Positions 47,972-56,957 of a stretch of DNA of 64,000 bases are shown piece by piece. Both the position numbers and the translations under genes were made by a program. Position 1 is the first letter of the stretch; each line of letters opens with the position of its first letter. The notes beneath the pieces were generated by a model that was not told where the DNA came from, ran no database searches, and saw only the letters and a program-made list of their open reading frames with translations. This DNA comes from Clostridium omnivorum (lineage in GTDB: Bacteria > Bacillota > Clostridia > Clostridiales > Clostridiaceae), in contig NZ_BRXR01000001.1 in NCBI RefSeq assembly GCF_026012015.1, positions 3,931,501-3,995,500 on the forward strand. Direction: 5' to 3'.

Positions 47972-48853
47972 ATGCAAATTGTTAATAATATAAAAGATAC
48001 AGCCTTGATTTTTGAGGGTGGAGGGATGCGTGCAAGTTATACAGCAGGTATTTTAAATAATCTACTTGAGCAAGAGATATATTTTGACTATGTTGCGGGA
48101 ATTTCAGCTGGTTCTAGTCATACTGCTAATTATCTATCAAGAGATATAGCAAGGTCTAAACGTTCTTTTGTAGATTTAGTATTAGATCCTAATTTTGGGG
48201 GATGGAAATCCTTTATAAAACGTGAAGGTTTTTTTAGATCACAATATATTTATGAAGAAACCCATTATCCTGACGCAGCTTTACCTTTTGATTTTGAAAC
48301 CTTTATGGCAAATCCTGCTCAGCTTCGCATAGGGGCGTTTGATCGTGACTGTGGTGAAATGAAGTACTTTGCAAAAGAAGATATTCACCAGATTAGTGAT
48401 TTGATGAAAATTGTTAGAAGCTCATCTTCTATGCCAATATTTATGCCGGAGACATATTACTCAAATCACTACTATGTAGATGGTGGTTTAGGAGGGGGAA
48501 TTCCTCTAGATATTGCTAAAAAAGATGGATTTAAAAAGTTTTTTGTAGTTCTTACACGCGAAAAAGGTTACAGAAAAAAGCCATTAAAATATACAGGCAT
48601 TATTAAAGCATATTATCGAAAGTATCCACTTGTAGTGGAAGCTATGTTGAATAGGTATAAAGTTTATAATCAAATACTTGAGGAACTTGAACAGCTAGAA
48701 AGTGAAGGTAAGGCTTTTCTTGTTTATCCTGAAGCAATGAAAATCTCTAATCGGGAAACAAACTATGAAAAGCTATCTGAAAGTTATAATTTAGGCTATG
48801 AACAAGGACAAAGGGATTTGCCAAAGTGGGAGAAATTTTTAGGTATTGTCTAG
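47972..48853 (+). CDS. Patatin-like phospholipase
   Basis: A 293-residue soluble acyl hydrolase of the patatin/RssA family. The oxyanion loop is FEGGGMRASYTAG (~14-26), the nucleophile elbow is G43-I-S45-A-G47, and the catalytic Asp is D170 in VDGGLGGGIPL, giving an intact Ser-Asp dyad. The C-terminal extension (~200-293) is typical of the clostridial and bacilli branch. Lipid substrate is not predictable. AGGAGGT precedes the ATG; monocistronic. Confidence 0.9.
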   Translation: MQIVNNIKDTALIFEGGGMRASYTAGILNNLLEQEIYFDYVAGISAGSSHTANYLSRDIARSKRSFVDLVLDPNFGGWKSFIKREGFFRSQYIYEETHYPDAALPFDFETFMANPAQLRIGAFDRDCGEMKYFAKEDIHQISDLMKIVRSSSSMPIFMPETYYSNHYYVDGGLGGGIPLDIAKKDGFKKFFVVLTREKGYRKKPLKYTGIIKAYYRKYPLVVEAMLNRYKVYNQILEELEQLESEGKAFLVYPEAMKISNRETNYEKLSESYNLGYEQGQRDLPKWEKFLGIV

Positions 48854-48900
48854 ATAAATTATATAGTGGAGTATTAAAATATTCATATTTTTGCTAAATA

Positions 48901-48941
48901 AAAAACTCTTGATTTGAATAAAGCTTATCAAGAGTTTTTTA
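48901..48941 (+). terminator. Terminator of patatin-like gene
   Basis: AAAAACTCTTGAT / ATCAAGAGTTTTT with an A/T loop, ending in TTTTTT. Confidence 0.8.
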
Positions 48942-48983
48942 TAATCAAAGCTCATTTTAACAGTAAATATTTATATTTTTATG

Positions 48984-49475
48984 TTATACCAAATATTTAT
49001 CGTATATTTTATTAGTACAACCATAGTCAATTAAAACTGGTTTATTGTTTAAAATCCCCCAAGAACTAATAGCGATGATATCTTCGTAAAGGAGATCATA
49101 ATATTTTAGTAAGGGTTTCATCTCTTTAAAAAATTCACTTTTTTTCCTCGTATTTAATATTTGAAGCATATTAAGACCTCTGTTAGTTATTATAGAATTA
49201 AGAGGAAGAGCTCTTTTCATAATAATAATATCATTTTTATAGTATTCAATAGGGCAAAGATATTCTTTTAAACTTTCATTAGCGCTATTAAATATATTAT
49301 TTTCTACTTTATTTTGAAGTACACCTGAAGTGTTACGAGGTACTTTGATTACATAATTTTCATCTATTGCATAAACTTTTCGTCCGGATCCTTTACCTAT
49401 GAAGTGCAAGTTAGATTCTATGAGATATTTATCCGTTTCACAAAGCCTTATAAATTCATCTTTTATAGTATCCAT
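48984..49475 (-). CDS. Small protein-kinase-like protein
   Basis: A 163-residue protein with the landmarks of the kinase N-lobe and a shortened C-lobe: a glycine loop GKGSGRKVYAI (~27-37), the Lys in YVIKVPRN, and a late LIDYGCT segment that resembles the DFG-type metal-binding Asp. It lacks a clear HRD catalytic loop. It may be a truncated antibiotic-kinase-like or YrzF-like protein. ATG 49475 is chosen because TGGAGGT precedes it; the longer frame has no such site. Confidence 0.6.
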   Translation of the reverse strand: MDTIKDEFIRLCETDKYLIESNLHFIGKGSGRKVYAIDENYVIKVPRNTSGVLQNKVENNIFNSANESLKEYLCPIEYYKNDIIIMKRALPLNSIITNRGLNMLQILNTRKKSEFFKEMKPLLKYYDLLYEDIIAISSWGILNNKPVLIDYGCTNKIYDKYLV

Positions 49476-49726
49476 TTTTATACCTCCATTGTAAAAAATG
49501 CTAAAAGAAAGCATATTCATGGTATATAATAATATATAATTGAAAACTCAATTTTGTTACAATATTAATAAATGGACACTTTGCTCCTATAGATATTGGC
49601 ATATTTGTTTAAAGTTTTCTATTTTGCCACCGAAAATTACTATAGAAAGCAGCTCAAGTTCATAAATGCAGGATACGGAGCAGTTAATAATTGTTATGTG
49701 CTGCTAAGGAATACAGGAGGGTTGTT

Positions 49727-52207
49727 ATGTCTGAGTGGTGTAACAAAGGCTGGGTCGAGGTTGTAAAAAGGCTTAATAGCGATTCAATAAATGGATTATC
49801 TATGAAACAGATTGAAGAACTAACTATAAAAGATAAAATTAATAACAAAAATAACGGGAATAATATAGGTATATTTAATATAGGCTATAATACAATTAAG
49901 AACTTATGGATTATATATATAATAGGTTTTATAGTATTGAACTTAGTGGTAAAAAACTATGAAACCACTTTGATTTTTTTCATAATTTTACTGATAAATC
50001 TACTAATACTAACATTTAATAAGTACGTTGAAGAAAAAAGACTTGATAAATTGGAAAAATTAAATCCAGTGTCCTGTAGGGTTATTCGTGAGGGAAGAAT
50101 ACACAGAATAAATCCAAAGGACTTAGTTATAGGGGATATTGTACTGGTTGATAAAGGAGACATGGTCCCAGCAGACCTTAGAATTGTTGAAAGTGAAGGG
50201 CTTAAAGTCAAAGAAACTCCTATAACTGGTGAATCTTTTATTGTTGAAAAATATGAAACAAAAATTGAAGAAAGAGACCTTGCTCTATCTGAAATGAAAA
50301 ATATTTTGTTTAAATCATCAACTATTATAGAAGGCAATGGCTCAGGAATAGTAATTGCCACGGGCTTCGATACGGAAATAGGAAAAATAATTCATTTGCT
50401 TTATAAAAATCGAGATAAAGAAAATTATTTTAATATATATATATCTAAGCTGCTTAATAAGGTTAGCACCATATCATTAGTGTTAATATTACTAATAATT
50501 GTTGTTAATATAATTTTAAATAAAACAATACACGATATTATAAATCAGGCCAATTTAGTTTTGATAAGCTCTGGAATATATATTGTTTTTCCTAGCGTTT
50601 ATATTTTTCAAAAAATATTGGGAAAAAAGCTTAAAAGAAATGGCATAACTTTTAATAGCTTAAATGCATTTGATAAGATAAATAAAATAAACACACTTAT
50701 TATGGATAAGATTGGTTTTATTTCAAAAAACAAAATGGTGGCAACATCAATAAGTACTGACTATGAATTAATAAATATATCAGATGGGGAAAAATTAGAA
50801 AGAGTGGATGAAAATATTGAGAGATTACTTGAGATTGCATTACTAACCTGCGACTCTAAATATATGTCAAATTCTGATATGTATAACCCTGTTCATTTAA
50901 TGGAAGAGGCATTAAAAAAGGTATCAGAAGATAATGAATATGATATGAATGCGTTAAATAGAAAATTAAAACGAGCTGTTTTTATACCATATGACAGTGA
51001 TAGGCGTTTAATAACCTCTGTAAATAGATCAGGTAAAACCTTTAGGGCTAATGTTAAAGGTGCTTTAGATTCTATACTTATTAAATGTACTCATATTATG
51101 GTAAATGGTGTTGAAGAACCAATAAAGGACAGAGATATTAAAAAGATAAAAAATCTTCATTTGGAATTGCTAGAAAAGGGTTTAGAAGTTTTAGGGTTTG
51201 CTTACAGGAACTTTGGCTACGAACCCACCACAGATGAAAATATTGAAAGCAATCTTGTTTATGTTGGTTTAGTATCCTTTTTTAATCCAATGGACGAAGA
51301 AACTGCTAGCTGCCTAGAATATTTAAGAGAGAATCAAATAAATTTGGTATTGACCACTGAAGAAAATAAGATTTCAGCAATAGCCTCTGGTAAGATGGCA
51401 GGTTTAGAGTTAAAAGAAGAGAATATTATGTCCGGTGTTGAATTAGAAAATATTGAAGAAGCTGAGATGGAAGAGCTAATAAAAGAACTAAGGGTTTTTT
51501 CTAGAGTAAATGCTGAACATAAGAAGAGGATTACTCAATTACTTAATAAAATTGGTAATGTAATTGCTGCAGCAGGATATAAGTTTTCTGATTTAGGATT
51601 TTTGGATATATGTGACTTAGGTATTGCTATATCAAATAAATGCAGTTCTCTTGTAAAAGAGATGTCAGATATATGGATGGAAGATTCAAGTATTGTTAAT
51701 TTAACTAGTCTTCATAATGACAGTAAAAAAATACTCAAAACAGTTGAAAAAATTATAACGTTTATTATTACAGGAAGTTATATTCAGTTTATATTGCAAT
51801 TAACATGCCTGCTGATATTTAAAGAATTTAATATGTATATTATCAGCAGTTTATGGATAAATTTTGCATTAGTTCCTCTAATAATTATAGCTTTTTCATC
51901 ACTTTATAAAAATGTGGAATTAGTGAATGAACAAGGTGACAGCAGATTAATATTTACTAGGCAAAAAATTGATAAAAAGTTTTTACTAAAAGTTGCAACC
52001 ATAACTCTTACAGCATTATGTTTCATCATTTTAACCCATAGCTTTTTATATAGCTTTATTTATGAATCTGTATATATTTTTCTTGGTCTAACATTAATTG
52101 CTTATGCATATATAAGTTCTCCTAAACAGATGTGTAGAGATAAAACTTTTAACATTATTATAGTAATTACTTTAGTACTTCTCTTTATTGCCATCAAAAT
52201 ACACTGA
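49727..52207 (+). CDS. P-type ATPase homologue with degenerate catalytic motifs
   Basis: An 826-residue membrane protein with the full P2-type layout: an N-terminal cytoplasmic domain, two helix pairs, an actuator domain, a P/N-domain loop (~300-640) and four to six C-terminal helices. TGES is intact (167-170) and KGA is intact (444-446). The phosphorylation motif reads DKIGF at 327-331 instead of DKTGT, TGD is replaced by TTE (~543-545), GDGxxND by GYKFSD (617-622), and the ion-site Pro motif in helix 4 is FPSVYI. Ion pumping is therefore doubtful. The frame is uninterrupted and neighbours comEC. ATG 49727 follows AGGAGGG. Confidence 0.8.
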   Translation: MSEWCNKGWVEVVKRLNSDSINGLSMKQIEELTIKDKINNKNNGNNIGIFNIGYNTIKNLWIIYIIGFIVLNLVVKNYETTLIFFIILLINLLILTFNKYVEEKRLDKLEKLNPVSCRVIREGRIHRINPKDLVIGDIVLVDKGDMVPADLRIVESEGLKVKETPITGESFIVEKYETKIEERDLALSEMKNILFKSSTIIEGNGSGIVIATGFDTEIGKIIHLLYKNRDKENYFNIYISKLLNKVSTISLVLILLIIVVNIILNKTIHDIINQANLVLISSGIYIVFPSVYIFQKILGKKLKRNGITFNSLNAFDKINKINTLIMDKIGFISKNKMVATSISTDYELINISDGEKLERVDENIERLLEIALLTCDSKYMSNSDMYNPVHLMEEALKKVSEDNEYDMNALNRKLKRAVFIPYDSDRRLITSVNRSGKTFRANVKGALDSILIKCTHIMVNGVEEPIKDRDIKKIKNLHLELLEKGLEVLGFAYRNFGYEPTTDENIESNLVYVGLVSFFNPMDEETASCLEYLRENQINLVLTTEENKISAIASGKMAGLELKEENIMSGVELENIEEAEMEELIKELRVFSRVNAEHKKRITQLLNKIGNVIAAAGYKFSDLGFLDICDLGIAISNKCSSLVKEMSDIWMEDSSIVNLTSLHNDSKKILKTVEKIITFIITGSYIQFILQLTCLLIFKEFNMYIISSLWINFALVPLIIIAFSSLYKNVELVNEQGDSRLIFTRQKIDKKFLLKVATITLTALCFIILTHSFLYSFIYESVYIFLGLTLIAYAYISSPKQMCRDKTFNIIIVITLVLLFIAIKIH

Positions 52208-52266
52208 AACCTCTGATTAAACTAATATTAATTGGACAAAATAATTTCATGGAGGTGGATGGCACT

Positions 52267-52563
52267 ATGTTTGAAAGTATATTTGAAACTGTTGTTATGG
52301 GAAGTAATACTGTGTTTTTAAGCATACCTGAAGATGATTACTTTTTAGCTTATGATTCAGTAACCAAAAAGGCCGCAGAAGAAATAACAGACGATTATTT
52401 TAAAATGAGAGGCAGAGACGGAATTCCTAATGTTAAGCATATTGAATATGATGAACCTTCTCATAGAATAAAGATAACTCTAGAGGTTAAGGAAAATATG
52501 GATTGGCCTAGACCAGGTTATACTGTACCTGACACTCTTAATATTACCAGGAATAATGAATAG
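52267..52563 (+). CDS. Small unrecognised protein between ATPase-like gene and comEC
   Basis: A 98-residue acidic protein with mixed strand and helix content (VFLSIPEDDYFLAYDSVTKK, then HRIKITLEVKENMDWPRPG). No membrane segment or known motif is visible. ATG 52267 is chosen because the ATG at 52249 lies inside GGAGGTGG. Its stop overlaps the comEC start, so expression is coupled. Unknown function. Confidence 0.6.
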   Translation: MFESIFETVVMGSNTVFLSIPEDDYFLAYDSVTKKAAEEITDDYFKMRGRDGIPNVKHIEYDEPSHRIKITLEVKENMDWPRPGYTVPDTLNITRNNE

Positions 52564-54325
52564 GCCGTTAGTTTATTTTTCTATATCATTATTTATGGGT
52601 TGTCTTTCCTCCGTACTTATAGAAGATAATTTAATTATAGATGCAGTAATTACTGCATCTTTTTTGACGTTAATATTTTTTACATTAAATAAAAGGTATT
52701 TTATATTGTGTATGCTGTTTTTTTGTCTTGGAGCTATTGATATCGCATTCTACTTCAATATATCCATTGGGAACGGAGCAATAAACGTAAGAGTGGAAGA
52801 TAAAAAAGATAGTTATATGGTTGCATCTTATAAAGATAGGAAGATGTACTTGACAGGAAATGTAGATAAATTAGTAGAAGGAGAAAACTATAATATTAGT
52901 GGCAAATTTCAAAATCAAAAGAGCTATGATAGAGGAATAGTAGGTAGTTTTAGTGTTAAAAATTATAAAAAAAATAAGGAAGACATAATATCTGCTTCAT
53001 ATAAATTAAAGAATAAATTGTACACTGAATTTTCAAATGTTCTTGGAAAAGAAGATGCTTCAATGGTTATGTCCTTGTGCTTTGGCGAAGCTAGTTATCT
53101 TTCTGATAAGCAGAATACGGAATTTAAGCAATTAGGTGTGGTTCATGCAATAAGTGTATCTGGCTTCCATATGGCGCTGATTTATAAAGTTTTAGAAAAT
53201 ATTTTTGGTATTTATGTATCTATGATTATATCTTTTTTATATGTTTTGTTTACTGGTTCCCAAGCAGCTACCCTACGCTCATTTATAATGATTTTTGTAA
53301 TGAAGTTATCCAAAAAATTATACAAGAACTATGATAGTTTGTCATCCTTGTGCTTTTCGGCAATTGTATTGCTAGTATATAAACCATACTATATCCTAGA
53401 TTTAGGATTTTTATTATCGTATTTAGCTTGTATAGGCATAATACTCTTTAATAAAAGGTTGAATAGATTGCTGTTTAAGCTTCCTGATAGTATTAGAGAT
53501 GGAGTAAGTTTGACCTTCAGTGCACAAGTGTTTTCAATGCCTTTTGCAGCATTGGAATTTAAACAAATAGCCTATGGTTTTTTATTAGGGAATATACTAC
53601 TTCTTCCTTTGTATTCTATTATAGTTTTAATAGGAAATATAGCTTTAATAGTGTTTAAATTAAAACCACTTTTTAGTATAGCATCTCTAATATTAAAAGT
53701 TGTATTAATAGCAAATAAGGGGGCTACATTTGTACTTTTAAAACTAACACCTGCTATAAGCAATGTTAGTTATATAGAGGCAATTTCTATGATTATAATA
53801 TTCTTCTGCGCAATTCTAGTAAGGCATGGGTATAAGAAGTGGACATATTTTCCTTTGTTCTTACTACCAATTTTGTTGTTTCAAAACTTCTACTTGTTTC
53901 CTGAAGTTCAATTTTATAATTTAGGAACTAAAGAATGTGTTTTAATCTATACAGGAAATGAAAGTATACTACTTGAAAAAGAAGAAGACAGGGCTGCGTT
54001 CAAAACAATAGATGCCAGTAGAGTAATAAGTTATAAAAACACAACCATTAAATTACTGAACAACTATTATGCTTCTGTTCAATTATTAGAGGATAGTAAC
54101 AATAGCATAAATTCAATGGATTTAAGGGTGATTTCGCCAAATAAAAAAATTATTTTTACTAGGGATACTTCCAAATATGAGCATCTAAGTCCAAATGAAT
54201 ATGATATAATAAAATTGCCTAAAAAGAAATACTATTATAAAAAGGGTATAAGCTTGAATAATAAACTTTCATCAGTGAGATATAAGGTGATTTTTGATAA
54301 GGTTTATAAAATATCGGGACTTTAG
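52556..54325 (+). CDS. comEC: ComEC/Rec2-family membrane protein with short C-terminus
   Basis: A 589-residue protein. The N-terminal OB-like region (~60-135) and the Competence membrane domain (~160-420) are recognisable, including HAISVSGFHMALIYKVL and GSQAATLRSFIMI. Normal ComEC has ~750-800 residues with a C-terminal metallo-beta-lactamase-like nuclease. Here a stretch starting VQFYNLGTKECVLIY aligns with the usual start of that domain, but no HxHxDH zinc motif follows and the protein ends ~140 residues later. DNA channel function may remain, with nuclease activity lost or elsewhere. Confidence 0.8.
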   Translation: MNRPLVYFSISLFMGCLSSVLIEDNLIIDAVITASFLTLIFFTLNKRYFILCMLFFCLGAIDIAFYFNISIGNGAINVRVEDKKDSYMVASYKDRKMYLTGNVDKLVEGENYNISGKFQNQKSYDRGIVGSFSVKNYKKNKEDIISASYKLKNKLYTEFSNVLGKEDASMVMSLCFGEASYLSDKQNTEFKQLGVVHAISVSGFHMALIYKVLENIFGIYVSMIISFLYVLFTGSQAATLRSFIMIFVMKLSKKLYKNYDSLSSLCFSAIVLLVYKPYYILDLGFLLSYLACIGIILFNKRLNRLLFKLPDSIRDGVSLTFSAQVFSMPFAALEFKQIAYGFLLGNILLLPLYSIIVLIGNIALIVFKLKPLFSIASLILKVVLIANKGATFVLLKLTPAISNVSYIEAISMIIIFFCAILVRHGYKKWTYFPLFLLPILLFQNFYLFPEVQFYNLGTKECVLIYTGNESILLEKEEDRAAFKTIDASRVISYKNTTIKLLNNYYASVQLLEDSNNSINSMDLRVISPNKKIIFTRDTSKYEHLSPNEYDIIKLPKKKYYYKKGISLNNKLSSVRYKVIFDKVYKISGL

Positions 54326-54343
54326 CAGTGAAAGGTGAGGACT

Positions 54344-55366
54344 ATGATTGAATTTCCAGACTTTGAAGAAAAATTAAAAAAAGGTGAACTAAACAATTCA
54401 TATATATTTTGTGGTGTAGATGAGGGCTTAATGCAGGACAACATAAAATCTTTAGTTAATAAAAATGTTGATAAAACCTTTAGAGAACTAAATTATGTAC
54501 AGTTTGATGGAAGTACCGTTGACATGGACGCTGTTATAAATACATGCGAGACTATCCCTATAATGAGCGATAAAAAGGTAATATTAGTATATAGAGCTAA
54601 ATTTTTAGGAGAAGGCGAAGATAGGGAAGATAATAAACGGTTTGATAAGCTCATAAAGTATATAGAAAATGTACCAAACTTCTGTATTCTAATAGTTTAC
54701 TATGTATTTGAGAATGATAGGGAAAAGCCTAGTAATAAGGTAAAAAAGCTTGATAAAAAAACAACAGTTGTAAGATTTGATAAACTTAAAGGTGCTGCTT
54801 TAGAAAAAAGAGTTAAGAGCCTTTTTGAAAAAAGAGGAGTTGAAATAGGTAAAATAGAGTTGAAGTTATTTTGTGATGGGTTGGAGAATAACATGAATAT
54901 TATATCAAATGAGATGGATAAGCTTTGTAGTTATACATTAGATCGAGGAATAACAAAAGAGGATATCATTGCAATGCTTCCACCAAAATCTGATAATGAT
55001 ATATTTGATTTAGTAGATTGTATTTCTCAAAAAAAACCTGAGAGGGCATTAGAAATTTTAAATGAGTTGATATTTAAAGGTGAAAAGGCCACATATATTT
55101 TATTTATGATTGAAAGGCAATTCAATATTCTATTTAATCTAAAGCTTGGGGTTGAATCGGGAAAAAATAAAGACATGCTTTCTAAGGAATTAAAATTAAA
55201 TCCATATATTTGTGAAAAGATGATAGCTCAAAGTAAAAGATTTTCAGCAAAGCAGCTAACTAACGCTCTAGAATTCTGCTTAAATACAGAGGAAACTTTA
55301 AAAAGTTCTTCGGTTAGCGGAAAGACTGAAATGGAACTTTTAATTATAAATACAATAACAGCATAA
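54344..55366 (+). CDS. holA: DNA polymerase III delta subunit
   Basis: A 340-residue clamp-loader subunit that opens the beta clamp. It begins with the delta signature FPDFEEKLKKGELNNSYIFC, followed by the AAA-like domains (YVQFDGSTVDMDAVINTCET, FCILIVYYV, DIFDLVDCI) and the C-terminal collar domain. ATG 54344 is chosen since AAAGGTGAG overlaps the GTG at 54335. Convergent with rpsT, its standard neighbour in Bacillota. Confidence 0.93.
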   Translation: MIEFPDFEEKLKKGELNNSYIFCGVDEGLMQDNIKSLVNKNVDKTFRELNYVQFDGSTVDMDAVINTCETIPIMSDKKVILVYRAKFLGEGEDREDNKRFDKLIKYIENVPNFCILIVYYVFENDREKPSNKVKKLDKKTTVVRFDKLKGAALEKRVKSLFEKRGVEIGKIELKLFCDGLENNMNIISNEMDKLCSYTLDRGITKEDIIAMLPPKSDNDIFDLVDCISQKKPERALEILNELIFKGEKATYILFMIERQFNILFNLKLGVESGKNKDMLSKELKLNPYICEKMIAQSKRFSAKQLTNALEFCLNTEETLKSSSVSGKTEMELLIINTITA

Positions 55367-55367
55367 A

Positions 55368-55401
55368 AATAAATAACCGGTTAAAAACCGGTTTATTTAT
55401 T
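55368..55401. terminator. Bidirectional terminator holA/rpsT
   Basis: AAATAAATAACCGGTT / AACCGGTTTATTTATT with a short A-rich loop. It lies between the convergent genes and serves both. Confidence 0.85.
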
Positions 55402-55666
55402 AAGCATTAATGCTATTTAATTTTGATGCTAATCTTGATTTCTTTCTAGAAGCCATATTCTTGTGGATTATTCCTTTTGATGCAGCCATGTCTAATGCTT
55501 TAGCAGCATTTACAAGAGCTAATTTAGCTTCCTCAGCATTTCCACTAGTTAAAGCAACTTCAAATTTCTTTATAGTTGTCTTAAGAGCGGATTTAACCAT
55601 TCTGTTTCTTAGAGTCTTTGCTTCAGTTACTTTGATTCTCTTTTGAGCTGATTTTATATTTGCCAT
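55400..55666 (-). CDS. rpsT: 30S ribosomal protein S20
   Basis: An 88-residue bS20, [21 protein letters not shown] at the start, and the typical helical [15 protein letters not shown] end. Monocistronic on the minus strand with its own promoter and a 77-nt leader. GGGGGTGA precedes the ATG. Confidence 0.96.
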   Translation of the reverse strand: MANIKSAQKRIKVTEAKTLRNRMVKSALKTTIKKFEVALTSGNAEEAKLALVNAAKALDMAASKGIIHKNMASRKKSRLASKLNSINA

Positions 55667-55743
55667 CGTTAATTCACCCCCTTATATTTTTATAGGGTCT
55701 CTGCAGTTTGGGGAAATCTGCGTACGAGTTCTTATATTCAACA
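55667..55743 (-). other. rpsT leader
   Basis: A 77-nt 5' leader from the predicted start site to the rpsT ATG. It contains GTACGCAG...CTGCAGAG and can form a hairpin near its 5' end. Some S20 messages are autoregulated through the leader; no known class was recognised here. Confidence 0.45.
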
Positions 55744-55749
55744 AAGCAT

Positions 55750-55778
55750 ATTATAGCATTAAACTTATTACACTTCAA
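55750..55778 (-). promoter_or_regulatory. Promoter of rpsT
   Basis: On the minus strand TTGAAG, 17-bp spacer, TATAAT. Confidence 0.75.
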
Positions 55779-55853
55779 GTAGAAATTACTAAATTAGGAC
55801 TAAAACAACTATTATTAAAATAGATTGCTGCAAGTTTATGTCTTTATCGTATA

Positions 55854-55883
55854 GTATGAGTTGTTTTGGAAAAACTATTACTA
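55854..55883 (+). promoter_or_regulatory. Candidate sigma-G promoter of gpr
   Basis: GTATGAG at 55854-55860 and TATTACTA at 55876-55883 resemble the forespore sigma-G elements (GHATNR and CATNHTA) with about 17 bp between them. gpr is a sigma-G target in Bacillus. One -10 position deviates, so this is only a candidate. Confidence 0.4.
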
Positions 55884-55914
55884 AAAACATCATAGAAAGG
55901 GGTAATGATGTTAA

Positions 55915-56892
55915 GTGATGAAAAATATAAGAACAGATTTGGCCATTGAAGCAAAGGAAATATACCAAAAGGAGAATAATGGTTCTTATCCAGGAGTAGA
56001 AGTGGATGAATACACAGAAGAAGATATAAAGATAACTAATGTAAGAATTATAGACCAAGTTGGAGAAAAGGCTATGGGTAAACCAAAAGGAAGCTACATA
56101 ACCGTTGAGATGCCTGAATTTGCTCACTACGACAGCGATGCTATGGATGATGTTAGTGAAGTGCTTGCAAAGGTTCTAACTCCACTTATAAAGCTTGAGG
56201 ACAATATGACTGCATTAGTAGTAGGACTTGGTAATTCAAGTGTAACACCAGATGCACTTGGACCAGAAGTAATTTCAAGGCTCATGGTTACAAGGCATCT
56301 TAAAGAACTTGTGCCTAATAGTATTGATGAAGGTATAAGGCCTGTATGTGCAATTTCGCCAGGTGTTCTTGGTACTACTGGTATTGAGACTGGAGAAATA
56401 ATAAGGGGAGTTGTAGAAAAGATAAAACCTAACCTTGTTATATGTATTGATGCTTTAGCCTCAAGAAAGATGGAGAGAGTAAATAGAACAATTCAAATAG
56501 GAGATACAGGTATATCACCAGGTTCTGGTGTAGGTAACAAAAGAATGGAACTTAGTGAACGAACACTTGGAATACCAGTAATTGCAATTGGAGTGCCTAC
56601 TGTGGTTGATGCAGCCACCTTAGCCAATGATACCATTGATCTTGTATTAGATGAAATGATACAGCAGGCAAAGAATGGTGGAGAATTTTACAATATGTTG
56701 AAATCTATAGATAAAAATGAAAAGCAAAAGATGATTCATGAAGTTCTTAATCCTTATATAGGAAACTTAATGGTAACTCCAAAAGAAGTAGATGCGGTTA
56801 TTGAATCTCTCTCTAAAATTATTGCTAATGGAATTAATATTGCCCTTCAGCCTGCACTAGGACTGGAAGATATAAATAGATATATTAATTAA
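55915..56892 (+). CDS. gpr: Spore germination endoprotease GPR
   Basis: A 325-residue aspartic-type protease that degrades small acid-soluble spore proteins at germination. It starts (M)MKNIRTDLAIEAKEIYQKE, with the self-cleaved propeptide before the conserved RTDLA, and contains the family blocks LVVGLGNSSVTPDALGP, AISPGVLGTTGIET and CIDALASRKMERV. The GTG at 55915 is directly followed by ATG 55918; either may start. AAGGGG lies about 15 nt upstream, so spacing is long. Confidence 0.94.
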   Translation: MMKNIRTDLAIEAKEIYQKENNGSYPGVEVDEYTEEDIKITNVRIIDQVGEKAMGKPKGSYITVEMPEFAHYDSDAMDDVSEVLAKVLTPLIKLEDNMTALVVGLGNSSVTPDALGPEVISRLMVTRHLKELVPNSIDEGIRPVCAISPGVLGTTGIETGEIIRGVVEKIKPNLVICIDALASRKMERVNRTIQIGDTGISPGSGVGNKRMELSERTLGIPVIAIGVPTVVDAATLANDTIDLVLDEMIQQAKNGGEFYNMLKSIDKNEKQKMIHEVLNPYIGNLMVTPKEVDAVIESLSKIIANGINIALQPALGLEDINRYIN

Positions 56893-56902
56893 GTAATAAA
56901 TA

Positions 56903-56957
56903 ACAATCCCCTCTCATACAATGTTATATGCTTGTACATATGGGAGGGGATTTTTTT
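56903..56957 (+). terminator. gpr terminator overlapping the spoIIP ribosome binding site
   Basis: AATCCCCTCTCATA pairs with TATGGGAGGGGATT, with a ~20-nt loop, followed by TTTTT. The right arm contains the GGGAGGGG that serves the TTG start of spoIIP at 56956, so a transcript that reads through from gpr would have that site sequestered. Confidence 0.65.
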
